Positions 1 to 7,593 of a DNA stretch of 64,000 nucleotides are shown one piece after another. The notes below the pieces were generated by a model. The model saw nothing but the letters and a program-made list of their open reading frames with translations. It had not been told where the DNA came from and made no database searches. Numbering within the stretch: the first letter of the stretch is position 1; the number at the start of each line of letters is the position of its first letter. The stretch comes from Micavibrio sp. UBA6145 (GTDB lineage Bacteria > Pseudomonadota > Alphaproteobacteria > Micavibrionales > UBA1664). Both the position numbers and the translations under genes were made by a program. The stretch covers positions 310,001 to 374,000 of the forward strand of contig DIUZ01000002.1 of NCBI GenBank assembly GCA_002423205.1. Direction: 5' to 3'.

Positions 1-1
1 T

Positions 2-130
2 CTGGATAAAAACCAGTCCGCACTCGGCAACGATCATGACGGCGATCCGGTCTTCCTGGCCCGCAACGCGTGGCACCTCAATGACACGACCGACAAATAT
101 CCCGACATCAAGTTTACGGCGGTGAAATAG
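2..130 (+). CDS. 3' end of an unidentified gene (partial)
   Basis: An open frame enters from the left edge and ends at TAG 128-130; only about 42 C-terminal residues are visible (…ARNAWHLNDTTDKYPDIKFT…). The next gene starts two bases after its stop, so it is probably the upstream member of an operon with the genes at 133 and 474. The visible tail is polar, with no motif I recognise. Function unknown. Confidence 0.45.
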   Translation: MDKNQSALGNDHDGDPVFLARNAWHLNDTTDKYPDIKFTAVK

Positions 131-132
131 TC

Positions 133-474
133 ATGAAAATCGTCCTGATATTCTTTGTCATCGTCTTCGGCCTGATTTTTCTGGTGTTTGCGCTGGTCGC
201 GGGCGTGCTGACCCGCCTGTTCGGCAAACGCCGCTCGCCGCAGGATATCGCGACCATCCAGAGCCTCGCCACGCTAAGCCCGGAAGAGCGCACCGTGCTT
301 GCCCACAGCATCCAGCGCAATGACCCAGTCATCGGCGTTTTGTCGGATCAGCAAAGCCTCGACAGCCTGATCGCCAAGGGCATCATCATTCAGTCCGAAG
401 ACGCAAGCGGCGTCATCGACTATCGCATCGCCGCCGGCCCGTGGGCTGTGCTGAGCCGCGCGCGGGGCCTGTAA
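133..474 (+). CDS. Small membrane-anchored protein, SieB-like C-terminal region
   Basis: 113 residues. One strong N-terminal membrane segment (about residues 3-28) is followed by a short basic stretch (GKRRS) and a soluble domain. The soluble part (TLSPEERTVLAHSIQRND… then GVLSDQQSLDSLIAKGII and YRIAAGPWAVL) resembles the small winged-helix-like domain of superinfection-exclusion protein B (SieB) family members, which have the same order: a 'LSPEEK' helix, an 'L..KGI' segment and a C-terminal 'PWAW'-like motif. That assignment is from memory of the family, not a search. It starts 2 bp after the upstream stop, and its TAA overlaps the ATG of the next gene (TAATG), so the three are probably co-transcribed and translationally coupled. 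Confidence 0.6.
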   Translation: MKIVLIFFVIVFGLIFLVFALVAGVLTRLFGKRRSPQDIATIQSLATLSPEERTVLAHSIQRNDPVIGVLSDQQSLDSLIAKGIIIQSEDASGVIDYRIAAGPWAVLSRARGL

Positions 475-1079
475 TGCGGGCGTGGCTTTCGGCCAACCGG
501 CTTAAATTCTTTTCATTCTGTGCCGTGGCGGGTGACTTCTTCACCGGCCTTGGCGGTGCCAGCACATTTTTCATCCATGATAGCGGTATCGGCATCCTTC
601 TGATGCTGGGCGGCCTGATGTCGTTATCCGGTCACAGTGTGCTGTTCATCTGGGGTAAGGGCGCGGAAGATAAAAAGCTGACACGGAAATCGGGTGCGCT
701 CGAAGCCAGTTTTATCCGTCCGCTGATGCCATGGCGCTATCCGCTTGATTTCGGTTTTTTCATCTTTTCACTTTCCGGGCTGGTATATGCCGCGTGGGGT
801 ATAGGCACCGGCAATATCCCGATGGTGCTGGTCGGCGCTTTACTGTGTATCGCATCGCTTCTGGGGTGGCTTTACCCGCAGGATAAAAAGATTTTTGGAC
901 TGCGCGCAGTGCAGGTCACCGCTATCATGTATATCGGTGCCAGCGTGAACACGTTTCTGGCCGGGATTGTGGCCGATAACATCTTCATCATCATATCGGC
1001 CAGCATTTATGGGCTTGGAAACGCGGTTCTGTTTACGACCCGCAAAGAACACCAATCCACCTATACCCAAAGCCACTAG
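474..1079 (+). CDS. Six-segment integral membrane protein, unknown
   Basis: 201 residues from the ATG that overlaps the preceding stop (TAATG). A longer in-frame extension back to 441 would lie inside the upstream gene and is not favoured. About six hydrophobic segments are visible (roughly residues 10-28, 38-60, 88-108, 112-132, 142-162, 166-186), with short loops and a polar tail (TTRKEHQSTYTQSH). No signature motif of a transporter family is visible. Coupling to the SieB-like gene suggests a joint envelope role, which is inference. Confidence 0.6.
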   Translation: MRAWLSANRLKFFSFCAVAGDFFTGLGGASTFFIHDSGIGILLMLGGLMSLSGHSVLFIWGKGAEDKKLTRKSGALEASFIRPLMPWRYPLDFGFFIFSLSGLVYAAWGIGTGNIPMVLVGALLCIASLLGWLYPQDKKIFGLRAVQVTAIMYIGASVNTFLAGIVADNIFIIISASIYGLGNAVLFTTRKEHQSTYTQSH

Positions 1080-1082
1080 GCT

Positions 1083-1595
1083 TTATGAATGTGAGAGTGT
1101 TCCCTGTTTGCCGGTCCATGCAGGCGGCAGATAGCCGCGCGGGTTGCACGGCCAATGCGGTGCGCGTATGCGGGTGGCCGCACAACGCTGCACAGCTTCG
1201 CTTTTGAAAGGTGCAAGCGTAATGTCGGCACTGATGCTGACCGGGAATAACTGACCGTCGATGGAGTCTACGCGGTAGACAAGGTCCAGCCCGCGAGATT
1301 CGGCGAGGGATTTGAGATCCTGAAACGGTTTGAAATTTTCAATGGTCTTTTGCTGTTCTTCCAGTGTTCGCCCGTGGCTCATGAAAAGTGTATTGAAGGC
1401 GACCATGTGAGACATAAGGTTCACCAGGTCGACTGAAATGGTTTTGCGCTCAATGACGGCGTCCAGAACCTGCGGTGCGAACCTGTTAAACTGGCGGCGA
1501 AGGCTTGCCTCGGCCATCACCATCAGGCTGTCCTGCGATGACTGCGTGTTGGAATAGTGGCTGAAAAAGCTGCTGATCGTTTGGCCAAATCTCAT
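1083..1595 (-). CDS. Hypothetical protein
   Basis: 170 residues, convergent with the membrane protein gene (3 bp between stops). The N-terminal two thirds look like a helical soluble protein (MRFGQTISSFFSHYSNTQSS…, SVDLVNLMSHMVAF). The last 35 residues are rich in Arg, Pro, Trp and Cys and look less natural, so the end may be frameshifted or the reading may run past the true domain. No family recognised. Confidence 0.45.
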   Translation of the reverse strand: MRFGQTISSFFSHYSNTQSSQDSLMVMAEASLRRQFNRFAPQVLDAVIERKTISVDLVNLMSHMVAFNTLFMSHGRTLEEQQKTIENFKPFQDLKSLAESRGLDLVYRVDSIDGQLFPVSISADITLAPFKSEAVQRCAATRIRAPHWPCNPRGYLPPAWTGKQGTLSHS

Positions 1596-1680
1596 GAAAT
1601 GCTCCCGTTATTATTCTTTTATGCCGTAACCGTAGCAAAACACCGATTTAAAGAGCAAAAAATATGGGTTAGATTTCGGC

Positions 1681-3045
1681 ATGGCAGCAAAAAACCCTGT
1701 GCAATCCTACTTTCTCTCCGGCATTGGCGGCTCGGGCATGATGCCCTTGGCCCTGATTTTAAAGGGTCTGGGCCATTCCGTGGCCGGTTCCGACCGCAGT
1801 CGCGATCAGGGCCGCACGCCCGAAAAATTCGAGAATCTTCAAAAACAGGGCATTAACCTTTTCCCGCAGGACGGCACAGGCGTGAAGGGTATCGATGCGC
1901 TGGTTGTCTCAAGCGCTGTCGAAGACACTGTGCCCGATGTAAAGGCCGCGAAGGACGCTGGTATCTCCATCATCAAACGCGCCGATCTTCTGGCGCAGCT
2001 GTTCAACGCATGCGAAAGGCGCATTGCCGTCGGCGGCACCTCCGGCAAAACCACCACCACCGGCATGATCGCGTATATTCTGAAAGAGGCAGGCTTGGAC
2101 CCGACCGTCATGTGCGGCGGTGTCATGAAAAACTACGGCACAACCGCGCTGACCGGTAACGGCGGCATCTTTGTGACCGAGTCCGACGAAAGCGACGGTT
2201 CGATCAGCCTGTATAACCCTGATGTCGCCGTGCTCACCAACATCTCCGTCGATCACAAGGAAATGGACGAACTGCGTTCGCTGTTCACCGCCTTTGTCGG
2301 CAAGGCGCGTTACCCGGTCATCAACGAAGACAATGCCGAGGCCGCCGCGCTCGCATCCGGTGCCGCCATCACCTATGGCATCACTGCCGGGCAATACACC
2401 GCGAATGATGTCTTCCATCTGGAAGAGGGCGTGTCAGCCGTCATTACCAACGGCAAGGAAAAGGCTGCCATCTCGCTGGAAGTGCTTGGCGATCATAATT
2501 TATCCAATGCACTGGCCGCCATTGCCGCCTGCGGCGCGTATGGCGTGAAACTGCGCGATGCCTGCAATTATCTGGGACGCTTTGCCGGTATCAAGCGCCG
2601 GCTGGAATTCGTGGGGGAAGAGCATGGGATCACCATCATCGACGATTTCGCCCATAACCCGGACAAAATCGCCGCCACCCTGTCGGCCCTGAAGCAATTC
2701 GAAGGCCGCCTGCTGATCATCTTCCAGATGCATGGCTATGGCCCCTTAAAGCTGATGTGGAAAGAACTGGCCGAAACCTTCCGCGCCCATACGGACGAAA
2801 ATGACCGTATTTACATGCCCGACCCCCTGTATCTGGGCGGTACGGTCGACAAATCCATCGGTACGAAAGAGGTCGTCGACGCCATCGGCCCCCGTGCACA
2901 ATGGTGTGAATCAAGGGCTTACGCCGGAGAAGCCGCGCTTTCCGTGGCCAGACCGGGTGACCGCATCGTCGTTATGGGGGCAAGGGACGATACTTTGTCC
3001 GATTTCGCACAAAGCCTGCTGACGGCCTTAAGGGGCGCTGAATAG
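1681..3045 (+). CDS. Divergent MurC-like Mur ligase
   Basis: 454 residues with the three-domain Mur ligase plan: an N-terminal Rossmann-like domain (GIGGSGMMPLALILKGLGH near residues 13-31), a central ATPase domain with P-loop GGTSGKTTTTGM (about 117-128) and the acidic motif ESDESDGS, and a C-terminal domain starting at DDFAHNPDKI. Mur ligases join amino acids or peptides to UDP-MurNAc using ATP in the cytoplasm. The fold and the ESDESDGS / TNISVDH motifs are closest to MurC, but two MurC/Mpl hallmarks differ: the His of 'GTHGKT' is Ser, and the 'QPHRYSR' motif reads QMHGYGP. The substrate may therefore not be the usual one; Mpl-like recycling or another cell-wall ligation are alternatives. 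A string of short hairpins follows its stop. Confidence 0.75.
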   Translation: MAAKNPVQSYFLSGIGGSGMMPLALILKGLGHSVAGSDRSRDQGRTPEKFENLQKQGINLFPQDGTGVKGIDALVVSSAVEDTVPDVKAAKDAGISIIKRADLLAQLFNACERRIAVGGTSGKTTTTGMIAYILKEAGLDPTVMCGGVMKNYGTTALTGNGGIFVTESDESDGSISLYNPDVAVLTNISVDHKEMDELRSLFTAFVGKARYPVINEDNAEAAALASGAAITYGITAGQYTANDVFHLEEGVSAVITNGKEKAAISLEVLGDHNLSNALAAIAACGAYGVKLRDACNYLGRFAGIKRRLEFVGEEHGITIIDDFAHNPDKIAATLSALKQFEGRLLIIFQMHGYGPLKLMWKELAETFRAHTDENDRIYMPDPLYLGGTVDKSIGTKEVVDAIGPRAQWCESRAYAGEAALSVARPGDRIVVMGARDDTLSDFAQSLLTALRGAE

Positions 3046-3114
3046 GGCCGCGACTGCGGCCCCGCGCTTTCGCGCGGGCGGGAGTCGCCGGAGGCGACTG
3101 GGCCGGCGAGGCCC
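3045..3114. repeat. Run of four short perfect hairpins
   Basis: Directly after the Mur ligase stop come four compact inverted repeats: GGGCCGC/GCGGCCC (3045-3051, 3056-3062), CCCGCGC/GCGCGGG (3061-3067, 3072-3078), AGTCGCC/GGCGACT (3083-3089, 3093-3099) and GGGCC/GGCCC (3100-3104, 3110-3114). The first two share two bases and are mutually exclusive. There is no T-run, so this is not a standard Rho-independent terminator. It may be a palindromic repeat element or a transcript-end stabiliser. Confidence 0.55.
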
Positions 3115-3156
3115 ACACATTCAAGTTGCAAGCCATTCGCAAGTAGTTTCAAAGAC

Positions 3157-3213
3157 TTGCATATTCCCCCCACAAAGTTATATAAATCGTACTGAATCCG
3201 TACGAGTTTATAA
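3157..3213 (+). promoter_or_regulatory. Promoter and palindromic operator of the rrf2-suf operon
   Basis: A near-perfect palindrome lies directly before the Rrf2 gene: left arm TATAAATCGTAC (3181-3192), 7-base centre, right arm GTACGAGTTTATA (3200-3212); the arms match except for one extra base. A sigma70-like promoter overlaps it: -35 TTGCAT (3157-3162) and -10 TATAAA (3181-3186), spacer 18. The operator would cover the -10, the start site and the region up to the ATG, the expected geometry for autorepression by an Rrf2 protein. No clear Shine-Dalgarno is visible before the ATG at 3215. Confidence 0.6.
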
Positions 3214-3214
3214 A

Positions 3215-3619
3215 ATGATCAAACTTTCGCGCATGAGTGACTATGCCGTTATCGTGCTGGAGGCGTTAAGCCGTCCGGACATCGACGCATTGTCGGCATC
3301 GCAGATCGCCGCCGTCGTAAAACTGCCCGAACCCACCGTCGCCAAAGTGCTCAAACAAATGGCCACTGGCGGCCTTGTCACATCACAACGCGGCGTGAAC
3401 GGTGGCTACACCATTGCCCGCAAGGCCGAAGACATTTCGGTGTTCGATATTGTTTCTGTTATTGAGGGGCGTCTGTCCCTGACTGCCTGTGTTGAAGGCG
3501 GCGACGAGCCCTGTGCGCTGGAAGGCGCATGCGCCATGAATGGCCGCTGGAACGTCGTCAACGCTGCCGTGCGCAAGGCGTTCACCGATATCTCTCTCGC
3601 CCGGATGATGGAGCGATAA
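3215..3619 (+). CDS. Rrf2-family Fe-S regulator of the suf operon
   Basis: 134 residues. An N-terminal winged helix (MIKLSRMSDYAVIVLEAL…, recognition region TVAKVLKQMATGGLV with the 'GVNGGY' wing) is followed by three cysteines in the spacing C-x8-C-x5-C (ACVEGGDEPCALEGACAM, about residues 92-107), the usual iron-sulfur ligands of SufR/IscR-type Rrf2 regulators. Such proteins sense cluster status and repress or activate Fe-S assembly genes. It is the first gene of the operon, one base before sufB, and a palindrome overlaps its promoter, so autoregulation together with suf is likely. It matches the 'SUF system assembly regulator' subgroup in size and gene position. Confidence 0.9.
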   Translation: MIKLSRMSDYAVIVLEALSRPDIDALSASQIAAVVKLPEPTVAKVLKQMATGGLVTSQRGVNGGYTIARKAEDISVFDIVSVIEGRLSLTACVEGGDEPCALEGACAMNGRWNVVNAAVRKAFTDISLARMMER

Positions 3620-3620
3620 G

Positions 3621-5072
3621 ATGGTCGCAACCTCCGATACCATCAAACAGGTACAGATGATGTCCGGCACATATACCGCCGGCTTCACCACTGATATCGA
3701 CATGGAACTGGCCCCCATGGGCCTGAACGAAGATATCATCCGCCTGATCTCGAAAAAGAAGGAGGAGCCGCAATGGCTTCTTGACTGGCGTCTCAAGGCA
3801 TACCGCCACTGGCTGACCATGCCGGAACCGGACTGGGCCAAACTCAAAATTGCACCGATTGATTATCAGGCCGCGCATTACTATGCCGCGCCGAAAAACA
3901 AGGTCGCGCCGAAATCACTGGATGAAGTTGATCCAAAACTTCTCGAAACATACGAAAAACTCGGCATTCCGCTGAAAGAACGCGAAATCCTGGCCGGTGT
4001 CGCCGTCGATGCCGTTTTTGACTCTGTCTCCGTCGCCACGACCTTCAAGGCCAAGCTGGAAGAAGTCGGCGTTATCTTCTGCCCGATCTCGGAAGCTGTG
4101 CGCCGCTGCCCGGATCTTGTCAAAAAATATCTCGGCTCCGTCGTGCCGCAGGCAGACAACAAACACGCCTGCCTGAATTCCGCTGTCTTCACCGATGGCT
4201 CGTTCGTCTACATACCGCCGGGCGTGCGCTGCCCCATGGAACTCTCGACCTACTTCCGTATCAACACTGCCAAGACCGGGCAGTTTGAACGCACGCTGAT
4301 CATCTGCGACAAGGGCGCGTATGTGTCCTACCTCGAAGGGTGCACCGCGCCGATGCGCGATGAAAACCAGATGCACGCCGCCGTTGTCGAACTGGTCGCG
4401 CATGAAGATGCCGAAATCAAATACTCCACCGTCCAGAACTGGTATCCCGGCGATGAAAACGGCGTTGGCGGTATCTATAATTTCGTGACCAAGCGCGGCC
4501 TGTGCGAAGGCGCACGCTCGCGCATTTCATGGACGCAAGTGGAAACCGGGTCTGCCATCACGTGGAAATACCCGTCCTGCATTCTCAAAGGCGACGGGTC
4601 GCAAGGCGAATTTTATTCGGTCGCCGTCACCAACGGCCACCAGCAGGCCGATACCGGCACCAAGATGATCCATCTGGGCAAGAACACGAAATCCCGCATC
4701 ATCGCCAAGACCATCAGCGCCGGTAAATCAGATTCCACCTATCGCGGCATGGTCAAAATCATGCCCAAGGCCAGTGGCGCGCGTAATTTTACGCAGTGCG
4801 ACAGCCTGCTGATCGGTGACCAGTGCGGCGCGCATACCGTGCCGTATATCGAAAGCCGCAATGCCTCAGCCGCGCTGGAGCATGAGGCAACGACATCCAA
4901 GATTAACGAGGACCAGCTGTTCTATTGCCAGCAGCGTGGCCTGAATGAAGAAGAGGCGGTCGCATTGATCGTCAACGGGTTCTGCCGCGAAGTGCTGCAG
5001 CATCTGCCCATGGAATTTGCCGTCGAAGCACAGAAACTCGTCGGCATCTCGCTTGAAGGAAGCGTCGGTTAA
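3621..5072 (+). CDS. sufB: Fe-S cluster scaffold subunit SufB
   Basis: 483 residues, normal length for SufB. SufB forms the SufBC2D scaffold, where sulfide and iron are assembled into a cluster. Visible hallmarks are the beta-helix core with PPGVRCPMELSTYFRI, YLEGCTAPMRDENQMHAAVVEL and AIEYSTVQNW-like motif (AEIKYSTVQNWYPGD), and the C-terminal segment EHEATTSKINEDQLFYCQQR, which carries the conserved Glu-His pair and a late Cys. It follows the Rrf2 regulator by one base, so translational coupling is likely. The start ATG 3621 gives a short N-terminal extension before the conserved core. Confidence 0.96.
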   Translation: MVATSDTIKQVQMMSGTYTAGFTTDIDMELAPMGLNEDIIRLISKKKEEPQWLLDWRLKAYRHWLTMPEPDWAKLKIAPIDYQAAHYYAAPKNKVAPKSLDEVDPKLLETYEKLGIPLKEREILAGVAVDAVFDSVSVATTFKAKLEEVGVIFCPISEAVRRCPDLVKKYLGSVVPQADNKHACLNSAVFTDGSFVYIPPGVRCPMELSTYFRINTAKTGQFERTLIICDKGAYVSYLEGCTAPMRDENQMHAAVVELVAHEDAEIKYSTVQNWYPGDENGVGGIYNFVTKRGLCEGARSRISWTQVETGSAITWKYPSCILKGDGSQGEFYSVAVTNGHQQADTGTKMIHLGKNTKSRIIAKTISAGKSDSTYRGMVKIMPKASGARNFTQCDSLLIGDQCGAHTVPYIESRNASAALEHEATTSKINEDQLFYCQQRGLNEEEAVALIVNGFCREVLQHLPMEFAVEAQKLVGISLEGSVG

Positions 5073-5102
5073 CTAAAAAGAGAAGTGTGTGAGTCATTAA
5101 GA

Positions 5103-5363
5103 ATGGAAAATGTGTATACGGTACTGGGTCTGATTGGTGCGCTGTGCTGCGTGGGTATGTTCTGGGCAATTGAACAGGGCAAGATTGATGGCAGTTCACG
5201 CATGTACTACGTGGTGAACGGCATTGGCGGTTTTCTGATTTTGATTTCCGCCCTGTATGAATTTGACGGCGGTGATTCCGGTACGATCGTAACCGAAGCC
5301 GCCTGGGTTGTTGTAAGTGTCATGGGCATGGTGAAAACATTCCGTGCCAAAAAGGGGAGCTAA
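5103..5363 (+). CDS. Small membrane protein, CBU_0592-like
   Basis: 86 residues from ATG 5103; a GTG at 5085 would add six residues and cannot be excluded. Three hydrophobic segments are seen (about 5-23, 34-50, 56-76) with the pattern LGLIGALCC…QGKIDGSS…YYVVNGIGGFLILISALYEF…EAAWVVVSVMGM, which fits the small CBU_0592-type membrane family. Function unknown. It lies between sufB and sufC, an unusual place. No transcription stop is seen before or after it, so it should be made with the Suf proteins. Confidence 0.75.
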   Translation: MENVYTVLGLIGALCCVGMFWAIEQGKIDGSSRMYYVVNGIGGFLILISALYEFDGGDSGTIVTEAAWVVVSVMGMVKTFRAKKGS

Positions 5364-5364
5364 T

Positions 5365-5616
5365 ATGAGCAAATTTTTAAATAGCATCGTTTCAAGCGAG
5401 CGCATCGTCGACCTGATGGTCTTCGCTGCCATCGCCATTTTCCTGATCCAGGTTCTTTCCATGATCCCGAACCTGATCAACGTGTTTCCGTCCCGTCCGG
5501 GTACGGCGGTTCTCGGTGCGATCATGACCACGCTGTCCGCGCTGATCCAGCCATGCCTGCTTCTGGGTGTTGCACGGGTCATCACGCTGATGCAGAACCG
5601 GGCCAAGAATGCTTGA
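5365..5616 (+). CDS. Small membrane protein inside the suf operon
   Basis: 83 residues from ATG 5365, preceded by a good Shine-Dalgarno (AGGGGAG). Two hydrophobic segments (about 15-37 and 50-72) flank a short loop (NVFPSRPGTA); the C-terminus is basic. No family recognised. Its start lies one base after the previous stop and its end overlaps the sufC start by 8 bp, so coupled translation of the membrane pair and sufC is likely. It could be a membrane partner of the upstream small protein. A Suf-related role is inferred only from position. Confidence 0.7.
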   Translation: MSKFLNSIVSSERIVDLMVFAAIAIFLIQVLSMIPNLINVFPSRPGTAVLGAIMTTLSALIQPCLLLGVARVITLMQNRAKNA

Positions 5617-6355
5617 GATCAAAAACCTGCACGCCGCCATTGACGGCAAGGACATCCTGAAAGGCATCGACCTTGTCGTGCCCAAGGGCCAGGTCCATGC
5701 CATCATGGGCCCCAACGGATCCGGCAAATCCACATTGTCTTACGTGCTGGCGGGGCGTGAGGAATATGAAATCACCGACGGCACCATCACGCTGAACGAT
5801 AAAGACTTCACCGCAATGGCACCGGAAGAACGCGCCGCCGCGGGCATGTTTCTCGCCTTCCAGTACCCCATCGAAATCCCGGGCGTGCAGACCACGACCT
5901 TCCTGAAAACCTCCGTCAACGCGATCCGTAAACAAAACGGCCAGCCGGAAATGGACGCGCTGACATTCCTGAAAACGCTGAAAGCCAAGGCTGAAAAGCT
6001 CGGCGTGTCGGATGAAATGCTCAAACGCCCACTGAATGTTGGTTTTTCGGGCGGTGAGAAAAAGCGCATGGAAATCCTCCAGATGGCCATGCTCGAACCG
6101 TCTTTCGCCGTACTTGATGAAACCGATTCCGGCCTCGACATCGATGCCCTGAAAATTGTCTCGGAAGGTGTCAACGCGCTGCGCGGCCCTGATCGTTCTT
6201 TCCTGGTCATTACCCATTACCAGCGTCTGCTGGATTACATCGTGCCTGATGTCGTGCACGTGCTGGCCGGTGGCCGTATCATCAAGACCGGTGGTCCTGA
6301 ACTTGCCAAGGAACTGGAATCCACCGGCTACGCCGATGTGATCGAAGCCGCATGA
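5609..6355 (+). CDS. sufC: Fe-S assembly ATPase SufC
   Basis: 248 residues, the normal SufC length. Soluble ABC-type ATPase with Walker A GPNGSGKST (about 33-41), signature FSGGEKKR (about 148-155), Walker B FAVLDETDSGLDIDAL and switch His in ITHYQR. SufC binds SufB and SufD and powers conformational change of the scaffold. It overlaps the small membrane gene upstream by 8 bp and sufD downstream by 4 bp. Confidence 0.97.
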   Translation: MLEIKNLHAAIDGKDILKGIDLVVPKGQVHAIMGPNGSGKSTLSYVLAGREEYEITDGTITLNDKDFTAMAPEERAAAGMFLAFQYPIEIPGVQTTTFLKTSVNAIRKQNGQPEMDALTFLKTLKAKAEKLGVSDEMLKRPLNVGFSGGEKKRMEILQMAMLEPSFAVLDETDSGLDIDALKIVSEGVNALRGPDRSFLVITHYQRLLDYIVPDVVHVLAGGRIIKTGGPELAKELESTGYADVIEAA

Positions 6356-7593
6356 TGACCCTGCCAACCCGCTACCGTCCTGAAAGTGCCCACGGGTTTT
6401 TGCAAAACCCGACGGATGGCGCGCAGTGGCGGAGTGAGGCGTTGGCGCAATTAAAGGCGCGCGGCATCCCGTCGCCGAAACTCGAACGCTGGCGCTATAC
6501 CAATCTCGCCGGGTTTGAAAAGGCGAATGCGGTTCCCGCACAAAAGCCAGAACTGTCTTTCAATCCCATTACCCTGCCGTGGATGGTCCAGAATTCGCGC
6601 AAACTGGTCTTCGCGAACGGCTATCTGGTATTCGGTGACGCCCGCCTGACACTGGGCGGACATTTGCTGGAGGTACCGTATGACGCGGACCCGATGGAAA
6701 AATTCAACGACGGCATGCTCTGGGCGCTGAACACCGCCTTTATGCAGGACGGCCCGTATCTGAACCTGCATGAAGATGCGACCATTGAAATCATCCATGT
6801 CGGCCTCGGCCACGACCACCCGCAACTGGCAAGCCCGCGCACGGTTATCGAAATCGCCGCCGGCCTAAACGCCACCATCATCGAACAATACATCGCCGAT
6901 GGCGCGGGTGTCGTGCACACCAACGCCGCGCTGGAGATTGAAGTCGCCGCTAACGCCAATCTGAAACATATCCGCATTCAGGATGAAGGTTATACCCGCA
7001 CCATCCTGTCCAGCACCCACGCCCGCATCGCCAGGGGTGCCACATACGAGCACAGCTTCCTGAACATAGGCGGCGCACTCAGCCGCCAGGAATTCTGGAT
7101 GGAACTGCTGGAAGAGGGCGCCCACGCCGCCGTCAAAGGCGCACAACTGGTCACTGGCCGCCAGCACATGGACACAACCGTGCTGATCGAGCACGCCGCC
7201 GCCAATTGCACATCCAACCAGACCATCCGCAACGTACTGGCCGGTGACGCCGTTGGGGTGTTTCAGGGCAAGATCCACGTCCATAAAATCGCGCAGAAAA
7301 CCGACGGCTACCAATTGTGCAACACGGTCATGCTGTCCGACCGCGCCAGCATGAACACCAAGCCTGAGCTTGAGATTTACGCCGACGACGTCAAATGCAG
7401 CCACGGCAACACTGTCGGTGCGCTGGACGATGCGCCGCTATTCTACTTACGCTCGCGCGGTATCCCCGAGGCTGAAGCCCGCCGCATGATGCTGACTGCC
7501 TTTATCGGCGATCTGTTTGACGCCCTGGATGACAACATCAAGGACGCCCTGAACAAACGCGTGGCGCAGTGGTTGGACCATGGCATTGTTTAA
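6352..7593 (+). CDS. sufD: Fe-S assembly scaffold subunit SufD
   Basis: 413 residues. SufB paralogue of the SufBC2D complex. The C-terminal half has the shared beta-helix core, with NVLAGDAVGVFQGKIHV, AQKTDGYQLCNTVMLSD and the conserved 'CSHGNTVGALD' segment ending in AFIGDLFD. The N-terminal part (PKLERWRYTNL) is typical of SufD helices that contact the cluster of subunits. The ATG overlaps the sufC stop (ATGA); a second ATG one codon later is an equally good start. Confidence 0.95.
   Translation: MMTLPTRYRPESAHGFLQNPTDGAQWRSEALAQLKARGIPSPKLERWRYTNLAGFEKANAVPAQKPELSFNPITLPWMVQNSRKLVFANGYLVFGDARLTLGGHLLEVPYDADPMEKFNDGMLWALNTAFMQDGPYLNLHEDATIEIIHVGLGHDHPQLASPRTVIEIAAGLNATIIEQYIADGAGVVHTNAALEIEVAANANLKHIRIQDEGYTRTILSSTHARIARGATYEHSFLNIGGALSRQEFWMELLEEGAHAAVKGAQLVTGRQHMDTTVLIEHAAANCTSNQTIRNVLAGDAVGVFQGKIHVHKIAQKTDGYQLCNTVMLSDRASMNTKPELEIYADDVKCSHGNTVGALDDAPLFYLRSRGIPEAEARRMMLTAFIGDLFDALDDNIKDALNKRVAQWLDHGIV

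Noticed and set aside
3045..3114. CRISPR array
   Set aside because: The hairpins differ in sequence and there are no regular spacers; no cas genes in the window.
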